DNA of 51,437 bases from Glaciecola sp. HTCC2999 (GTDB lineage: Bacteria; Pseudomonadota; Gammaproteobacteria; Enterobacterales; Alteromonadaceae): positions 1 to 51,437 of the forward strand of contig CATECQ010000021.1 of the NCBI GenBank assembly GCA_949498985.1. Reading direction: 5' to 3'. The number at the start of each line of letters is the position of its first letter. The first letter of the stretch is position 1. The translations under genes were made by a program, and so were the position numbers. The notes beneath the pieces are model-generated. The model ran no database searches, was not told the origin of the DNA, and saw only the letters and a list, made by a program, of their open reading frames with translations. Shown in pieces: positions 1 through 11,193 of the stretch.

Positions 1-40
1 CGAATTTATCATCAGATAATGTGATAATCTTGTCGCTCAT
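1..40 (-). CDS. trxA: Thioredoxin 1, N-terminal fragment (cut by window edge)
   Basis: Only the first 13 codons are inside the window (MSDKIITLSDDKF), read leftward from the ATG at 38-40. They match the start of E. coli thioredoxin 1 closely, and trxA lies divergent from rhlB in E. coli and relatives as it does here. A GGAG Shine-Dalgarno lies upstream on the minus strand. Thioredoxin is the cytoplasmic disulfide reductant; its CGPC active site lies outside the window, so identity rests on the N-terminus and synteny. Confidence 0.85.
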   Translation of the reverse strand, partial: MSDKIITLSDDKF

Positions 41-54
41 TTTATTCTCCAAGT

Positions 55-80
55 TGGTAAAACTTCTAATTTGTTTACCA
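55..80. promoter_or_regulatory. Inverted repeat between trxA and rhlB
   Basis: TGGTAAA (55-61) and TTTACCA (74-80) form perfect 7-base arms around a 12-base spacer, in the short divergent gap between trxA and rhlB. It could be an operator or part of a promoter. No protein can be assigned, and short AT-rich repeats of this kind also arise by chance. Confidence 0.25.
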
Positions 81-128
81 TAGTGTTATATAAAAGTAGT
101 TTTTAATGCAAGCACTGAATATATATTA

Positions 129-1400
129 ATGCAAACAACTCATTTAACAGATACTCGATTTTCGGATTTAAAGATCCATCAATCAATCATAGATGCTCTA
201 AACGAATCAAACTTCGAATATTGTACACCCATTCAAGCACTAAGTCTGCCACCACTTATCCAAGAATTGGATATTGCAGGCCAAGCTCAAACGGGAACAG
301 GTAAAACTATTGCTTTCCTTGTCGCCACTTTTCACTATTTATTGACGCATAAAAATAATGAAAAAGGGCCCAAGGCAATGATTATGGCGCCTACTCGCGA
401 GCTTGCAGTCCAGATTTATAACGACGCGGAGCTATTGAGTAAACATACAGGCTTGAACCTCGGTTTGATATATGGGGGCGAAGGTTATGAAGATCAACGA
501 CAAACTTTAACAAATGGTGTCGATATTATTATAGGGACAACAGGACGTATTCTTGATTACTACAAACAAGGTATTTTTTCTCTCGACCATTTACAAGTAG
601 CTGTACTTGATGAAGCTGACCGTATGTTTGATCTAGGTTTTATCAAAGATATTCGCTATCTGTTTAAACGTATGCCACAAGCAACCGAACGTTTAAGCAT
701 GTTGTTCTCTGCAACATTGAGTTATCGTGTACAAGAGCTGGCATATGAGCACATGAATAACCCAACTCATGTACAAATTGAGCCAGAAAAGAAAACGGCT
801 ACGCGTGTTCAAGAGGAACTATTTTATCCATCGGATGATGATAAAATTAGATTATTACTCACATTATTAGAAAATGAATGGCCAGAGAAAGCGGTCGTTT
901 TTGCTAACACTAAGTTTAGTTGCGAAACTGTTGCCGCTTGGCTCATGGCCGATGGGCATCGTGTCGGCTTACTCAGTGGTGATGTACCTCAGAAAAAACG
1001 CATGTCCATAATGGAAGAATTCTCTAAGGGTAAACTCGACATTCTGGTTGCCACCGATGTAGCTGCTCGTGGGTTACACATAGAAAAAGTGACACATGTA
1101 TTCAATTTTGATCTACCCGACGATGCTGAAGATTATGTGCATCGAATTGGACGTACTGGTCGTGCGGGTAAAAGTGGCCATGCTATTAGTTTTGCATGTG
1201 AAAAATATGCCTTGAACTTACCCGAAATTGAGGCGTATATTGAACACTCAATACCAGTGACAGATTATGATAGTGGTGCGTTACTCACGGATCTAACGCC
1301 CCCTAAATTTACCAGTAGAAAACGCCATGGAACCGGCAATTCAAGAGGCAATCATAAAAGCAAAAACTATGCACGATCAGACCGAAACCATAGACGCTAG
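129..1400 (+). CDS. rhlB: ATP-dependent RNA helicase RhlB
   Basis: DEAD-box RNA helicase, in E. coli a component of the RNA degradosome that unwinds structured RNA for PNPase and RNase E. At 423 aa it is close to the E. coli length (421). Visible motifs are the Q motif around residues 31-40, Walker A AQTGTGKT at 53-60, DEAD at 161-164, SAT at 194-196, ARGLHI near 315 and HRIGRTGR near 345. The basic tail ([15 protein letters not shown] and following) is typical of RhlB and binds RNA. The start is chosen from alignment with the E. coli N-terminus (THLT..FSD); no strong Shine-Dalgarno is visible. It is divergent from trxA, and its 3' end overlaps gppA. Confidence 0.95.
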   Translation: MQTTHLTDTRFSDLKIHQSIIDALNESNFEYCTPIQALSLPPLIQELDIAGQAQTGTGKTIAFLVATFHYLLTHKNNEKGPKAMIMAPTRELAVQIYNDAELLSKHTGLNLGLIYGGEGYEDQRQTLTNGVDIIIGTTGRILDYYKQGIFSLDHLQVAVLDEADRMFDLGFIKDIRYLFKRMPQATERLSMLFSATLSYRVQELAYEHMNNPTHVQIEPEKKTATRVQEELFYPSDDDKIRLLLTLLENEWPEKAVVFANTKFSCETVAAWLMADGHRVGLLSGDVPQKKRMSIMEEFSKGKLDILVATDVAARGLHIEKVTHVFNFDLPDDAEDYVHRIGRTGRAGKSGHAISFACEKYALNLPEIEAYIEHSIPVTDYDSGALLTDLTPPKFTSRKRHGTGNSRGNHKSKNYARSDRNHRR

Positions 1401-2937
1401 TATCACTCATCAAGATCTAACGACATTGAAACCGAAAGGTGATTATTATGCCGCTGTCGATTTAGGATCAAACAGTTTCCACCTTGTCGTGGTACACGTA
1501 GTTGATGGTAACGTACAGATCGTATCTAAAGTAAAACAGAAGGTTCGGTTAGCGGCAGGCTTAGATGAGTTAAACAACCTCGATGATCTGGCAATGGAAC
1601 GTGGCTGGCAATGCTTGACCACCTTTGCAGATCGGTTGAAAAACATCCCCATAGAAAATGTTAAAATCGTTGCAACAGCAACGTTGCGCTTAGCCCAAAA
1701 TGCACATGAATTTGTGGTAAAAGCGGAAACGATACTCAATTCAAAGCTACACATTATTAGCGGTGAAGAAGAAGCCATAGAAATCTATCGGGGAGTGGCT
1801 TACACCTCGACTACCACAGGTAATACCTTGGTTATTGATATTGGTGGCGCCAGTACCGAAGTGATTATTGGGCGCGATATGCAGCCATTACATGTGCATT
1901 CATTTAATATGGGTTGTGTCACATACATGCAGCAATATTTTGTTGATGGTCATTTAACTGAAAGTAACTTTCTACATGCTATCAATATGGCTAAAGCAGA
2001 GATCTTACCACATTCACATGCATTTAAATGCTTCGACTGGCACCAAGCTTTAGGCGCATCTGGTACACCACAAGCCATTACCGATATTTTGATCCAACAA
2101 GGGATCCGAGATGAGATTAAACTCAACTACCTTCATCAACTAAAAGCGCAATGTATTGCCGCAGCGCATATTGATAAACTAAACGTTGAGGGTCTTGTCG
2201 AGTCTCGTCGCATTATATTCCCATCTGGACTGGCTATTCTCATCGCATTATTTGAGTCGTTAACGATAAACACGATGAATATTGCTGGAGGCGCACTGCG
2301 TGAGGGAATTATTTATGGCATGTTAGATAATCAGCCTCTAACCGATAGACGTACACAAACTTTGAACGCATGCATTAGCAAATACCATATTGATAAACAG
2401 CAGGCAATTGCTGTGACACAGACTGCAATAGCATTATTCAAACAAATTTACCAAGCGCTTACCATTCCCAGTTTCGATGGGGAAAATATGCTGTATGCAG
2501 CCTCTATGCTGCATGAAATTGGTTTACATATAGAATTTAAACAACAACACCTTCACGGGGCCTATATTCTGCAACATATTGATCTACCTGGTTATACTAA
2601 ACTCCAAAAACAATGTATCGCGGAACTAGTCAAATACCATCGCGGTGATATCCAGGAAGAGGCATTTTATGATTACCCTGATGAGGTTAGAGATAACTTA
2701 TTGCCCTTATTAAAAGTGTTGCGCTTAGCAGTGATATTGAATATTAAACGGACCCAAGATAAAGCGATTACTAATATTGCTGAGATACAAATAGACGGGA
2801 GTGAGCTTGAGCCATCATGGATACTACGTATTAAAAAATCATGGTTAGCCGAGAATAAATTGGTTGCAACAGAACTTGCAAATGAGACCTGGCTAATGCA
2901 TAAAGCGAAACAAACGTTAACCTTAGTGCCTTTTTAG
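1327..2937 (+). CDS. gppA: Ppx/GppA exopolyphosphatase / guanosine pentaphosphatase
   Basis: Member of the ASKHA-fold Ppx/GppA phosphatases, which convert pppGpp to ppGpp and/or hydrolyse polyphosphate, linking it to the stringent response. The N-terminal phosphate-binding motif [11 protein letters not shown] is at about residues 42-52, SGEEEA near 144, DIGGASTE near 172, and the C-terminal half is HD-like. At 536 aa it exceeds E. coli GppA (494) mainly through an N-terminal extension. Starts at 1327 or 1369 are both possible; neither has a clear ribosome site, and either way the gene begins inside rhlB, so the two are probably co-transcribed. The gppA position after rhlB favours GppA over Ppx. 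The stop codon borders a hairpin loop (2922-2945). Confidence 0.9.
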   Translation: MEPAIQEAIIKAKTMHDQTETIDASITHQDLTTLKPKGDYYAAVDLGSNSFHLVVVHVVDGNVQIVSKVKQKVRLAAGLDELNNLDDLAMERGWQCLTTFADRLKNIPIENVKIVATATLRLAQNAHEFVVKAETILNSKLHIISGEEEAIEIYRGVAYTSTTTGNTLVIDIGGASTEVIIGRDMQPLHVHSFNMGCVTYMQQYFVDGHLTESNFLHAINMAKAEILPHSHAFKCFDWHQALGASGTPQAITDILIQQGIRDEIKLNYLHQLKAQCIAAAHIDKLNVEGLVESRRIIFPSGLAILIALFESLTINTMNIAGGALREGIIYGMLDNQPLTDRRTQTLNACISKYHIDKQQAIAVTQTAIALFKQIYQALTIPSFDGENMLYAASMLHEIGLHIEFKQQHLHGAYILQHIDLPGYTKLQKQCIAELVKYHRGDIQEEAFYDYPDEVRDNLLPLLKVLRLAVILNIKRTQDKAITNIAEIQIDGSELEPSWILRIKKSWLAENKLVATELANETWLMHKAKQTLTLVPF

Positions 2938-2945
2938 GCACTGAG
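2922..2945. terminator. Hairpin spanning the gppA stop codon
   Basis: CTTAGTGCC (2922-2930) pairs with GGCACTGAG (2937-2945), with one T-G wobble, around a 6-base TTTTTA loop. The gppA TAG (2935-2937) begins in the loop. It sits between convergent gppA and hemB, so it may stop transcription from either side, but no T-run follows the stem and a classical intrinsic terminator is not assured. Confidence 0.4.
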
Positions 2946-2959
2946 GTCAGCCAATTACC

Positions 2960-4557
<1,598 letters not shown>

Positions 4558-4572
4558 AAAAATTCTCTCTTA

Positions 4573-5322
4573 TTATGATTCCGATTGAGTCGTTCGCTCA
4601 GTTGAGCTATTACGCTTACTATAAATACTACCAATAATGATCCCAACTTCATACAAGAACCACATTGGAATCGCTAAAAGAACCTGCGATATAACGTCTG
4701 GTGGTGTTAATAACATCCCAACAACAAAGGCCGCAACAACAATATAAGGTCGTTTTTGACGTAATTGCTGCGCCGTAGTCACGCCTGTCCAACATAATAA
4801 AATAATCGCAATGGGGATCTCGAACGCGACCCCAAAAGCAAAAAATATCGTCAGGACAAAACTTAAATAACTACTAATGTCCGTACTAACCACCACACCT
4901 TCAGGAGCAAAACTAGTCAGGAATCCAAAGGCAACGGGGAATAGAACAAAATAAGCAAATGCCATACCGGCATAAAATAAAAGGGAACTAGAAAATAATA
5001 AAGGAGCAATCAACTTCTTCTCATTGCGATATAAAGCCGGCGCAATAAAGGCCCAAATATGGTAGAGGATGTAAGGGATTGCAATAAAAAAAGCCACAAC
5101 AAGTGTCAATTTAAAGGGTGCCAAAAAAGGTGATGCAACATCCGTTGCAATCATACTCGCCCCTTCAGGTAATGCATTTAGTAATGGTTGAGCAAGTAAA
5201 TGATAAATAGTTTGAGCAAATGGCGATAAACACACAAAAATTAATAATACACTGACTAGCATTTTCAGTAATCGACTGCGAAGTTCAATGAGGTGGGTGA
5301 TAAGACCGCTTTGCGATACCAT
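4573..5322 (-). CDS. tatC: Sec-independent protein translocase TatC
   Basis: Polytopic inner-membrane receptor of the twin-arginine translocase, which binds RR signal peptides together with TatB. 249 aa (E. coli 258). Six hydrophobic segments are visible, and the N-terminal [11 protein letters not shown] motif (residues ~10-20) and [16 protein letters not shown] (~158-173, with the conserved Glu) are characteristic. The C-terminal tail is polar. It starts 3 nt after the tatB stop, consistent with a tatABC operon. Confidence 0.97.
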   Translation of the reverse strand: MVSQSGLITHLIELRSRLLKMLVSVLLIFVCLSPFAQTIYHLLAQPLLNALPEGASMIATDVASPFLAPFKLTLVVAFFIAIPYILYHIWAFIAPALYRNEKKLIAPLLFSSSLLFYAGMAFAYFVLFPVAFGFLTSFAPEGVVVSTDISSYLSFVLTIFFAFGVAFEIPIAIILLCWTGVTTAQQLRQKRPYIVVAAFVVGMLLTPPDVISQVLLAIPMWFLYEVGIIIGSIYSKRNSSTERTTQSES

Positions 5323-5325
5323 GTA

Positions 5326-5628
5326 TTAATTATCTTTTTTATAGGGCTGCTGGACTGAAGCTGCTGCGGCTTTTAATTCATCCACACTTTTTTGCAACTC
5401 AGGGTTTAATCCGGTAAGGCCTTGGTTTTCGGCTTTTTTTAAGTTTTCGTGAAGTTCATGGATACGAAGCTGTTCTTCCACTTCACTTTTAAATCCAGTG
5501 GCGGTTTGTTTAACACTTCGCACCACTTTCATCGTACTACGTAAGGCACCTGGCAAACGCTCCGGCCCTAATATGACCAGTGCCATTACCCCAATAACCA
5601 ATAATTCCCAAAAGCCAATATCAAACAT
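5326..5628 (-). CDS. tatB: Sec-independent protein translocase TatB
   Basis: Single-span membrane partner of TatC. The N-terminus MFDIGFWELLVIGVMALV includes the conserved Glu8 in the membrane segment and is followed by LGPERLP and an amphipathic helix. At 100 aa it is shorter than E. coli TatB (171) because the variable C-terminal tail is short; the core is complete. It lies 3 nt after tatA. Confidence 0.95.
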   Translation of the reverse strand: MFDIGFWELLVIGVMALVILGPERLPGALRSTMKVVRSVKQTATGFKSEVEEQLRIHELHENLKKAENQGLTGLNPELQKSVDELKAAAASVQQPYKKDN

Positions 5629-5631
5629 GAA

Positions 5632-5871
5632 TTATTCTTTTTTCTCATCCTGAGTAGAAGTAACAGTGACGTTTGGATCCGCTTTTTCATTAATTTGCTC
5701 AGGTGTGAAATCTGCATCTTTTGGACCAGCACCTTCGTCATTAACCGCTTTTTTAAATCCTTTTAACGCACCGCCAAGATCAGCACCTATGTTTTTTAGC
5801 TTGCCTGTCCCAAACAATAAAATCACAATTAACGCAATTAATAGCAAGCTCCAAATACTAATGCCACCCAT
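5632..5871 (-). CDS. tatA: Sec-independent protein translocase TatA
   Basis: Pore-forming or membrane-thinning subunit of the Tat system. 79 aa with one N-terminal membrane helix ([17 protein letters not shown]), the FGTGKL hinge, an amphipathic helix ([15 protein letters not shown]) and an acidic tail. AAGGAA precedes the ATG at good spacing. It is the first gene of the tatABC cluster and is divergent from the candidate outer-membrane gene at 6013. The absence of a Gln8-like residue and the neighbouring tatB make TatA the natural call over TatE. Confidence 0.95.
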   Translation of the reverse strand: MGGISIWSLLLIALIVILLFGTGKLKNIGADLGGALKGFKKAVNDEGAGPKDADFTPEQINEKADPNVTVTSTQDEKKE

Positions 5872-6012
5872 AATTCATTCCTTATCCACTTGATTATTTG
5901 TCTATCTTTCTGAATAACTCTATACTCTAACCTCAAGTATAAAATAAACCGCATTAGATTACATTCGTTAAATAGTTTATCGTCCCTAATAATCTAATTT
6001 TGAAGTGGTGTC

Positions 6013-7047
6013 ATGAAGATTACTCGTTGTCATTTTTTTCTAAATACCTGTTTGTGTATATTAATGTCTAATTATGTTTATGCTAACCCCAACATTGCAG
6101 AAGTAAATAATGTTGCGCAAAATAATGTCGAACAAAAAAAAGGTGTCGAGCAAAAGCATGAGAATATTACCAAAACAAAGGTCATTCCGACCGAGCAAAT
6201 CTGGGTCGATCGCTGGCAACGTCAACTGACACAAACATTCAACTTACAAGCTCAAACTATTGATAATTGGTTCATTGATGCTCCCAATAATAAGAGTAAG
6301 GCTGGCGCCTCAGGAAAAATACGATTTGGTTGGGAACCTAGAACACGTGATATCGGTGAGTTTGATACTCGGTTTAAAATTAAATTTTCCCTGCCTTCAT
6401 TGACCAATAAAGTCGATTTATTACTCAGTGATGATGAAGATGATGCGCTAGAAAATCAGGTCAAAATCAGTCGTGAAATTGAAAACAGAGCTCAATCCAC
6501 CACGCTTGCCTTGCGCTTTTATAGTCCTCGATTTAAGAACGTGAGCTACCGAATAGGAGCTGGCCGTCGTGATCAAGTATTTGCTCGAGCAACATATCGT
6601 AACCTTCATTCCTTCAGTCAACAGACTAACTTACTCTACGACACCCAACTCAACTATTATAATCGGGACTATTTTGGGGCTGAGGTAGGAGCATCATTAT
6701 TATATGAACATGATGGCCAAAAACTCGATAAACTGAAACATCGTTGGTATTACTCGGATAAACACAATGAATTTAAATGGCATGTCGAAGCACAGCGCTA
6801 CTATCGATTAGATCTACAATCCACTTTAGTGTTTACCACGTTTGTGCAAGGTAAAACTCAACCTAACGCACATACAGAGCAAGTCTATATGAGCGCTAAA
6901 TTACGCAGTAATCCAATGCGAAAATGGTTATTTTTTGAGTTTGAACCTTTTGTATTATGGCTAGATAAAGAGGGCTTTGAACCTTCTTATGGATTGGCTT
7001 TACGCTTTGAAGCATTCTATGGTGAAGGGGCTCGTTATCAATTTTAG
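6013..7047 (+). CDS. Putative outer-membrane beta-barrel protein
   Basis: 344 aa. An N-terminal signal peptide (hydrophobic to about residue 22, cleavage near VYANP) is followed by a polar linker. From residue ~90 the sequence alternates polar and aromatic residues as in amphipathic beta strands ([43 protein letters not shown]), and it ends [18 protein letters not shown]-terminal Phe in such a strand is the usual BAM-recognition signature, so an outer-membrane barrel is inferred. It has no recognised family. An AGTGGTG element precedes the ATG. It lies on the opposite strand between tatA and ubiB, and its stop overlaps the ubiB stop by 4 nt. Confidence 0.75.
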   Translation: MKITRCHFFLNTCLCILMSNYVYANPNIAEVNNVAQNNVEQKKGVEQKHENITKTKVIPTEQIWVDRWQRQLTQTFNLQAQTIDNWFIDAPNNKSKAGASGKIRFGWEPRTRDIGEFDTRFKIKFSLPSLTNKVDLLLSDDEDDALENQVKISREIENRAQSTTLALRFYSPRFKNVSYRIGAGRRDQVFARATYRNLHSFSQQTNLLYDTQLNYYNRDYFGAEVGASLLYEHDGQKLDKLKHRWYYSDKHNEFKWHVEAQRYYRLDLQSTLVFTTFVQGKTQPNAHTEQVYMSAKLRSNPMRKWLFFEFEPFVLWLDKEGFEPSYGLALRFEAFYGEGARYQF

Positions 7048-8681
7048 GGTTTGGACATGACTTTCGATATTGCTTTAAACCAGAATATACCACCCAAAAT
7101 AAATGCACTCGCGTCGTAATACACCGGCAAATCATTCAGAACGAACAACACCCCTATCACAAACCCAGTGGAGCCTAACATGCCATACAATGTCGCCTTT
7201 TGGTGGATACGTTGTTGGACTTTTAAAGCTTCGTGTTGTTGACGTTGCAGTTCAGGCAACACTTTAAGCTGATTCAGTGTGTTGAAGAATAAGTCTGGGA
7301 TCTCTGGTAGTTTTTCAGCCCAAAACGGTGCGTTGTTTTTTACTTTGTCAAACAGCGCTTTAAAGCCCATTTGCTCCTTCATCCAATTTTCTAAAAACGG
7401 TTTCGCAGTAGACCATAAATCTAATTGAGGATACAAATGGCGACCTAGCCCCTCAATGTATAACAGTGTTTTCTGTAACAACACTAATTGTGGCTGCACT
7501 ACCATATTAAATCGTCGGGCTGTATTAAATAGTTGCAACAATACATGCCCAAATGAAATCTCATCAAGTGGTTTTTGAAAAATAGGATCGCACACTGCAC
7601 GAATGGCCATTTCTAAATCGTCGACATTAGTGTCGCTAGGTACCCAGCCAGAATCAACATGTAATTCTGCGACCTTGCGATAATCACGATTAAAAAAAGC
7701 GATAAAATTTGCCGCTAAATAATGTTTATCTTCAGCATTCAATGTACCAACAATACCATAATCAATGCCAATATAATGCGGATCATCTGGCGCCTCAGTA
7801 CTCACAAAAATATTACCAGGATGCATATCTGCATGAAAGAAACTATCTCGAAATACTTGAGTGAAAAAGACTTCTACACCACGTTCGGCAAGCTTTTTCA
7901 TATTAGTACCTTGCGCTCGTAATGCTGAGATATCCGATACCGGGATCCCGTATATCCGCTCAATCACAATTACATTTTGGGTACAGTAATCAGTATAAAA
8001 ATGAGGTACATATAAGGCTTTAGAATTGGTGAAATTATGCTTAATTGCCATGCCATTACTTGCTTCACGCCCCAAATCTAATTCATCAAAAATTGTTTTT
8101 TGATATTCCTCAACCACTTCAATTGGACGCATACGCTTACCGTCGGGTAACCATTTTTGCACGACTGCTGCAATACTGCGTAACAGCTCTACATCAGACT
8201 CAATAATAGGCTCAATACCTGGTCGAATCACTTTTATAACAACCTCGTCACCACTTTCCTTGAGTGTGGCAGTATGCACTTGGGCGATCGATGCTGAGGC
8301 TAGCGGTACTGGGTCAAAATCAGCAAACAAGTCTTCAATATGCGATATTTTCAACGAATCTAAAATCGTTTGTTCTGCGATCTTTCCATCGAAGGGCACG
8401 ACATGATCTTGTAATATAGCAAGCTCATCAGCAATATCTGCAGGGATTAAATCACGGCGAGTTGATAACATCTGACCAAATTTAATAAAAACGGGACCCA
8501 GTGATTCTAGTGCTAAACGTGCTCGCGCTCCTCTTGACGTATTTTGATGACGATTACGTAACCAAAATAGACAATGCCGACCTGCTTTTGCGTACCAAGG
8601 GATCCAGTTTGGTGGGATCAAATCATCCAATCCATACTCTAAAATAACTTTAGCTATCTGGTAAAAACGCCTTGAGGCCAT
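7044..8681 (-). CDS. ubiB: Ubiquinone biosynthesis regulatory protein kinase-like UbiB
   Basis: ABC1/ADCK/UbiB-family atypical kinase/ATPase needed for aerobic ubiquinone synthesis, thought to extract or present polyprenylated intermediates. 545 aa (E. coli 546). Seen are the KxGQ motif [11 protein letters not shown] (~86-96), ASIAQVH (~128-134), a [11 protein letters not shown] catalytic loop (~287-297), IGIDYGIVG (~308-316) and two C-terminal membrane helices (~500-540). It begins 1 nt after the ubiJ stop, completing the ubiE-ubiJ-ubiB operon. Confidence 0.97.
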   Translation of the reverse strand: MASRRFYQIAKVILEYGLDDLIPPNWIPWYAKAGRHCLFWLRNRHQNTSRGARARLALESLGPVFIKFGQMLSTRRDLIPADIADELAILQDHVVPFDGKIAEQTILDSLKISHIEDLFADFDPVPLASASIAQVHTATLKESGDEVVIKVIRPGIEPIIESDVELLRSIAAVVQKWLPDGKRMRPIEVVEEYQKTIFDELDLGREASNGMAIKHNFTNSKALYVPHFYTDYCTQNVIVIERIYGIPVSDISALRAQGTNMKKLAERGVEVFFTQVFRDSFFHADMHPGNIFVSTEAPDDPHYIGIDYGIVGTLNAEDKHYLAANFIAFFNRDYRKVAELHVDSGWVPSDTNVDDLEMAIRAVCDPIFQKPLDEISFGHVLLQLFNTARRFNMVVQPQLVLLQKTLLYIEGLGRHLYPQLDLWSTAKPFLENWMKEQMGFKALFDKVKNNAPFWAEKLPEIPDLFFNTLNQLKVLPELQRQQHEALKVQQRIHQKATLYGMLGSTGFVIGVLFVLNDLPVYYDASAFILGGIFWFKAISKVMSKP

Positions 8682-8682
8682 A

Positions 8683-9348
8683 TTATTTTATTTCCTGCTG
8701 TTGAGCTTGTTCGAGTCGTTGAATACGGGCAGACAGACGATCACACCAATATCGAGTATGGGTCACCTCATCACTAAAGTGGGCTAATGCAAGTGGTGAC
8801 GCAACTAAACGTTTTTCTTCAATTAACGCTTCACCAAGTGTAATTTCGGCGTGACGCTTAATGTAAGTCACATAATCTTTGATTGAGCTGGCAGTTCCCA
8901 TCAAGGTGTGGGCCGGAACATCTCCGATTTTATGAGTTAATATCTCAGTCAAATCGATATCAAGATGATTAACTAACGCGCTTAAATGTTGAGCGACAGC
9001 TAAATCACCTTCAATATCCAGTTTATCTTCTTTAATTAAACGTGTGAGCTGATTCGTATTACTTAGCTCAGATAGAGCTGAAATATGAATAGTTAGATGA
9101 CAATCGCAAGGAGATTCTTCTGCCTCGATATCGGATTCAGACAAACCTATTGAAACACTTTCTGGTAAGCTAATATCAATGCGAGTTGTATTGAAATACA
9201 AATGAATCGTCAAATCAAATGGCAGCAATGTGATCCCAAGTGAACGCCCCGCCAATGGCGCTAAATAGATTTGGTAATCACTATCCCACTGCAGTAACTC
9301 ATTGGCACTCAGTTCAGCCACTCCAGAGAGTAATTGCTTAAACGGCAT
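8683..9348 (-). CDS. ubiJ: Ubiquinone biosynthesis accessory factor UbiJ
   Basis: SCP2-domain lipid-binding protein that with UbiK scaffolds the soluble Ubi complex. About 221 aa: N-terminal SCP2 fold (residues ~15-115, including [15 protein letters not shown]) and a C-terminal helical, coiled-coil-like tail ([15 protein letters not shown]) expected to contact UbiK. The ATG at 9346-9348 shares one base with the ubiE TGA (TGATG), indicating translational coupling; a TTG one codon earlier is less likely. Identity comes mainly from position between ubiE and ubiB plus the SCP2-like features. Confidence 0.9.
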   Translation of the reverse strand: MPFKQLLSGVAELSANELLQWDSDYQIYLAPLAGRSLGITLLPFDLTIHLYFNTTRIDISLPESVSIGLSESDIEAEESPCDCHLTIHISALSELSNTNQLTRLIKEDKLDIEGDLAVAQHLSALVNHLDIDLTEILTHKIGDVPAHTLMGTASSIKDYVTYIKRHAEITLGEALIEEKRLVASPLALAHFSDEVTHTRYWCDRLSARIQRLEQAQQQEIK

Positions 9349-10136
9349 CAATACTTAAATCCACGATGCAATGCAACAATGCCACCGGTTAAGTTGGTAA
9401 ACGAGGTCCCCTCAAAACCCGCTGTTTGCATCATCTGTTCTAATGTCGCTTGATCGGGATGCATGCGAATTGATTCAGCTAAGTAGCGGTATGAATCTTC
9501 ATCATCAGCAATTAACTTACCCATTTTAGGTAGCAAATGAAATGAATAAGTATCATATATTTTCTCTAATGCTGCTGTTGTCGGTTTAGAAAACTCAAGG
9601 ACAAGTAAGCGGCCTCCTGGTTTCAATACTCGATAAATGGATGCCAATGCGTTTTCTTTGTGGGTCACATTGCGTAATCCGAAAGCCATCGTCACAATAT
9701 CAAAATGATTATCTGGAAACGGAAGTGCTTCGGCATTCGCTTCAACATATTTGATGTTATCAACCAACCCCATATCACGAAGTTTATCCTTACCCACTTC
9801 TAACATAGATGGATTAATATCCGACAGGGTGACTGAGCCAGTTGACCCCACGATACGCGAAAATTTGGCCGTTAAGTCACCTGTTCCACCGGCTAAATCG
9901 AGTATGTGTTGTCCCTTTCTAGCTCCCGAGCAGTCAATCGTGTAACGTTTCCACAGACGATGGATCCCCATCGACATGACATCGTTCATAAGATCGTATT
10001 TAGCTGCGACGGAATGAAATACATCTGCAACCAGCGACTCTTTTTGTTCGGTATCAACCTGGGTAAAGCCAAAATGCGTTTTGCTTCTTTCATTAGAAGC
10101 AGGCTGAATCTCTGAAGTCACAATTTTATCTGGCAT
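9348..10136 (-). CDS. ubiE: Demethylmenaquinone/2-methoxy-6-polyprenylbenzoquinol methyltransferase
   Basis: SAM-dependent C-methyltransferase acting in both ubiquinone and menaquinone synthesis. Class I motifs are visible: [27 protein letters not shown] (SAM motif I), [12 protein letters not shown] and [16 protein letters not shown]. The ATG at 10136 gives 262 aa and has GGGA 9 nt upstream; an in-frame GTG at 10151 would add 5 residues. E. coli UbiE has 251 aa, and the extra residues are in the variable N-terminus. It heads the ubiE-ubiJ-ubiB operon. Confidence 0.96.
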   Translation of the reverse strand: MPDKIVTSEIQPASNERSKTHFGFTQVDTEQKESLVADVFHSVAAKYDLMNDVMSMGIHRLWKRYTIDCSGARKGQHILDLAGGTGDLTAKFSRIVGSTGSVTLSDINPSMLEVGKDKLRDMGLVDNIKYVEANAEALPFPDNHFDIVTMAFGLRNVTHKENALASIYRVLKPGGRLLVLEFSKPTTAALEKIYDTYSFHLLPKMGKLIADDEDSYRYLAESIRMHPDQATLEQMMQTAGFEGTSFTNLTGGIVALHRGFKY

Positions 10137-10455
10137 TAAAAGGTATCCCACATTCTAATAGAAACAAAAAGCTGATGGCATACATGTGAAAAACACGAAA
10201 ATATGCACTAATTTTGCGTAATTTTTTAAAAGGTAAGTCAGCTATAATTTACCGGTAAATAGTACACAAAAGCCCTTTTGAAATAAAGCCATTTAAATGT
10301 TTGCTCACCATCTGTGATAATCTAAAACACGGCCTTAAAATAAAAGTAGATCCGGATCATGAATAAGCAGCACAAATACGGTAACAAAATGATCTTAAAC
10401 TCACTATGAAGGCTATTATCATAAATCGCACGCAATCGTCCGAACCGAGATTATT
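10137..10455. other. Divergent intergenic region, ubiE / Tag-like gene
   Basis: About 320 bases with no convincing gene. It must hold promoters for ubiE (minus) and the gene at 10456 (plus). The only clear feature is a TATAAT/palindrome at 10243-10260. Two tiny ORFs starting at 10360 and 10406 lack proper ribosome sites and look like chance. Confidence 0.6.
10243..10260 (+). promoter_or_regulatory. TATAAT box overlapping a 14-base palindrome
   Basis: A perfect TATAAT (10243-10248) overlaps the perfect palindrome ATTTACCGGTAAAT (10247-10260). A dimeric repressor bound there would cover a promoter start region. No good -35 hexamer is seen at 16-18 bases, so promoter activity and the identity of the regulator are inference. 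Confidence 0.35.
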
Positions 10456-11145
10456 ATGGAAAAATTCAGTACTATTTATGCCCGAGCAGTGAAACGTAAA
10501 GGCAGTGAAGCTATGTTACAGTCTTTACTGGTTGCGCCTAAAACTTATCAAGAGTTAATCAAGACAGATAGTAGCCGTGTTCTAGCAGAGATGTCTAAAA
10601 AGGTATTTCAATCTGGTTTCGTTTGGCGGGTAGTGCGTCAAAAATGGCCCCATTTTGAGGAAATATTTTGGGAGTTTAATGTCGAAAAGCTATTAATGAT
10701 GCCGGATGAAATGCTTGAAAAAAAAGCGACCGACCCCAAAATAATCCGCAATTTGTCAAAAGTCATGACTATTCGCGCGAATGCCTCGATGCTTCATGAT
10801 ATTGCTTTAGAATACGGCAGTGTAGGCCAATGGTTAGCAGATTGGCCTGAAGAAGATATCATCGGTTTATGGGCATACTTAAAACAGCATGGCGCTCGTC
10901 TAGGGGGTAATACAGGCCCTTATGCATTGCGCGCCATCGGCAAAGACACTTTTCTATTGTCGCGCGATGTAGAAGGATATTTTCGTGCACATCAATTGAT
11001 CGAGGGTGGCTTAACTTCAAAACGCAGCTTAACAACTATTCAGCAAGCCTTTAACCAATGGCGTAAAGAATCAGGCTTATCGTTACAAGAAATCAGCATG
11101 ACCATCGCCTATGCAACAGGCGATAACGCGGTAGGTATGGCTTAA
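10456..11145 (+). CDS. DNA-3-methyladenine glycosylase I (Tag)-like HhH-GPD protein
   Basis: 229 aa. The middle of the protein aligns with E. coli Tag: FQSGFVWRVV parallels the Tag QAGLSWITVL, and DPKIIRNLSKVMTIRANA parallels the DAGIIRHRGKIQAIIGNA helix-hairpin region. It is therefore a Tag-superfamily, HhH-GPD fold protein. The residue aligned with E. coli Tag Glu38 is Lys, and the N- and C-terminal zinc-binding Cys/His are absent (no cysteine near either end). Base-excision activity on 3-methyladenine is thus doubtful; DNA binding remains plausible. Single gene convergent with prlC. Weak ribosome site (GAG) before ATG. Confidence 0.7.
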   Translation: MEKFSTIYARAVKRKGSEAMLQSLLVAPKTYQELIKTDSSRVLAEMSKKVFQSGFVWRVVRQKWPHFEEIFWEFNVEKLLMMPDEMLEKKATDPKIIRNLSKVMTIRANASMLHDIALEYGSVGQWLADWPEEDIIGLWAYLKQHGARLGGNTGPYALRAIGKDTFLLSRDVEGYFRAHQLIEGGLTSKRSLTTIQQAFNQWRKESGLSLQEISMTIAYATGDNAVGMA

Positions 11146-11193
11146 TCAGAAAACATTCGAGCAGCCATACCTAGGTAATCACTACACGCGACC

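Noticed and set aside
1446-1778. 110-codon minus-strand ORF inside gppA
   Set aside because: Shadow of the gppA catalytic domain.
10406-10492. ORF beginning MKAIIINRTQ upstream of the Tag-like gene
   Set aside because: Only 28 codons, no ribosome site, and it runs out of frame into the next gene; no homologous domain is complete.
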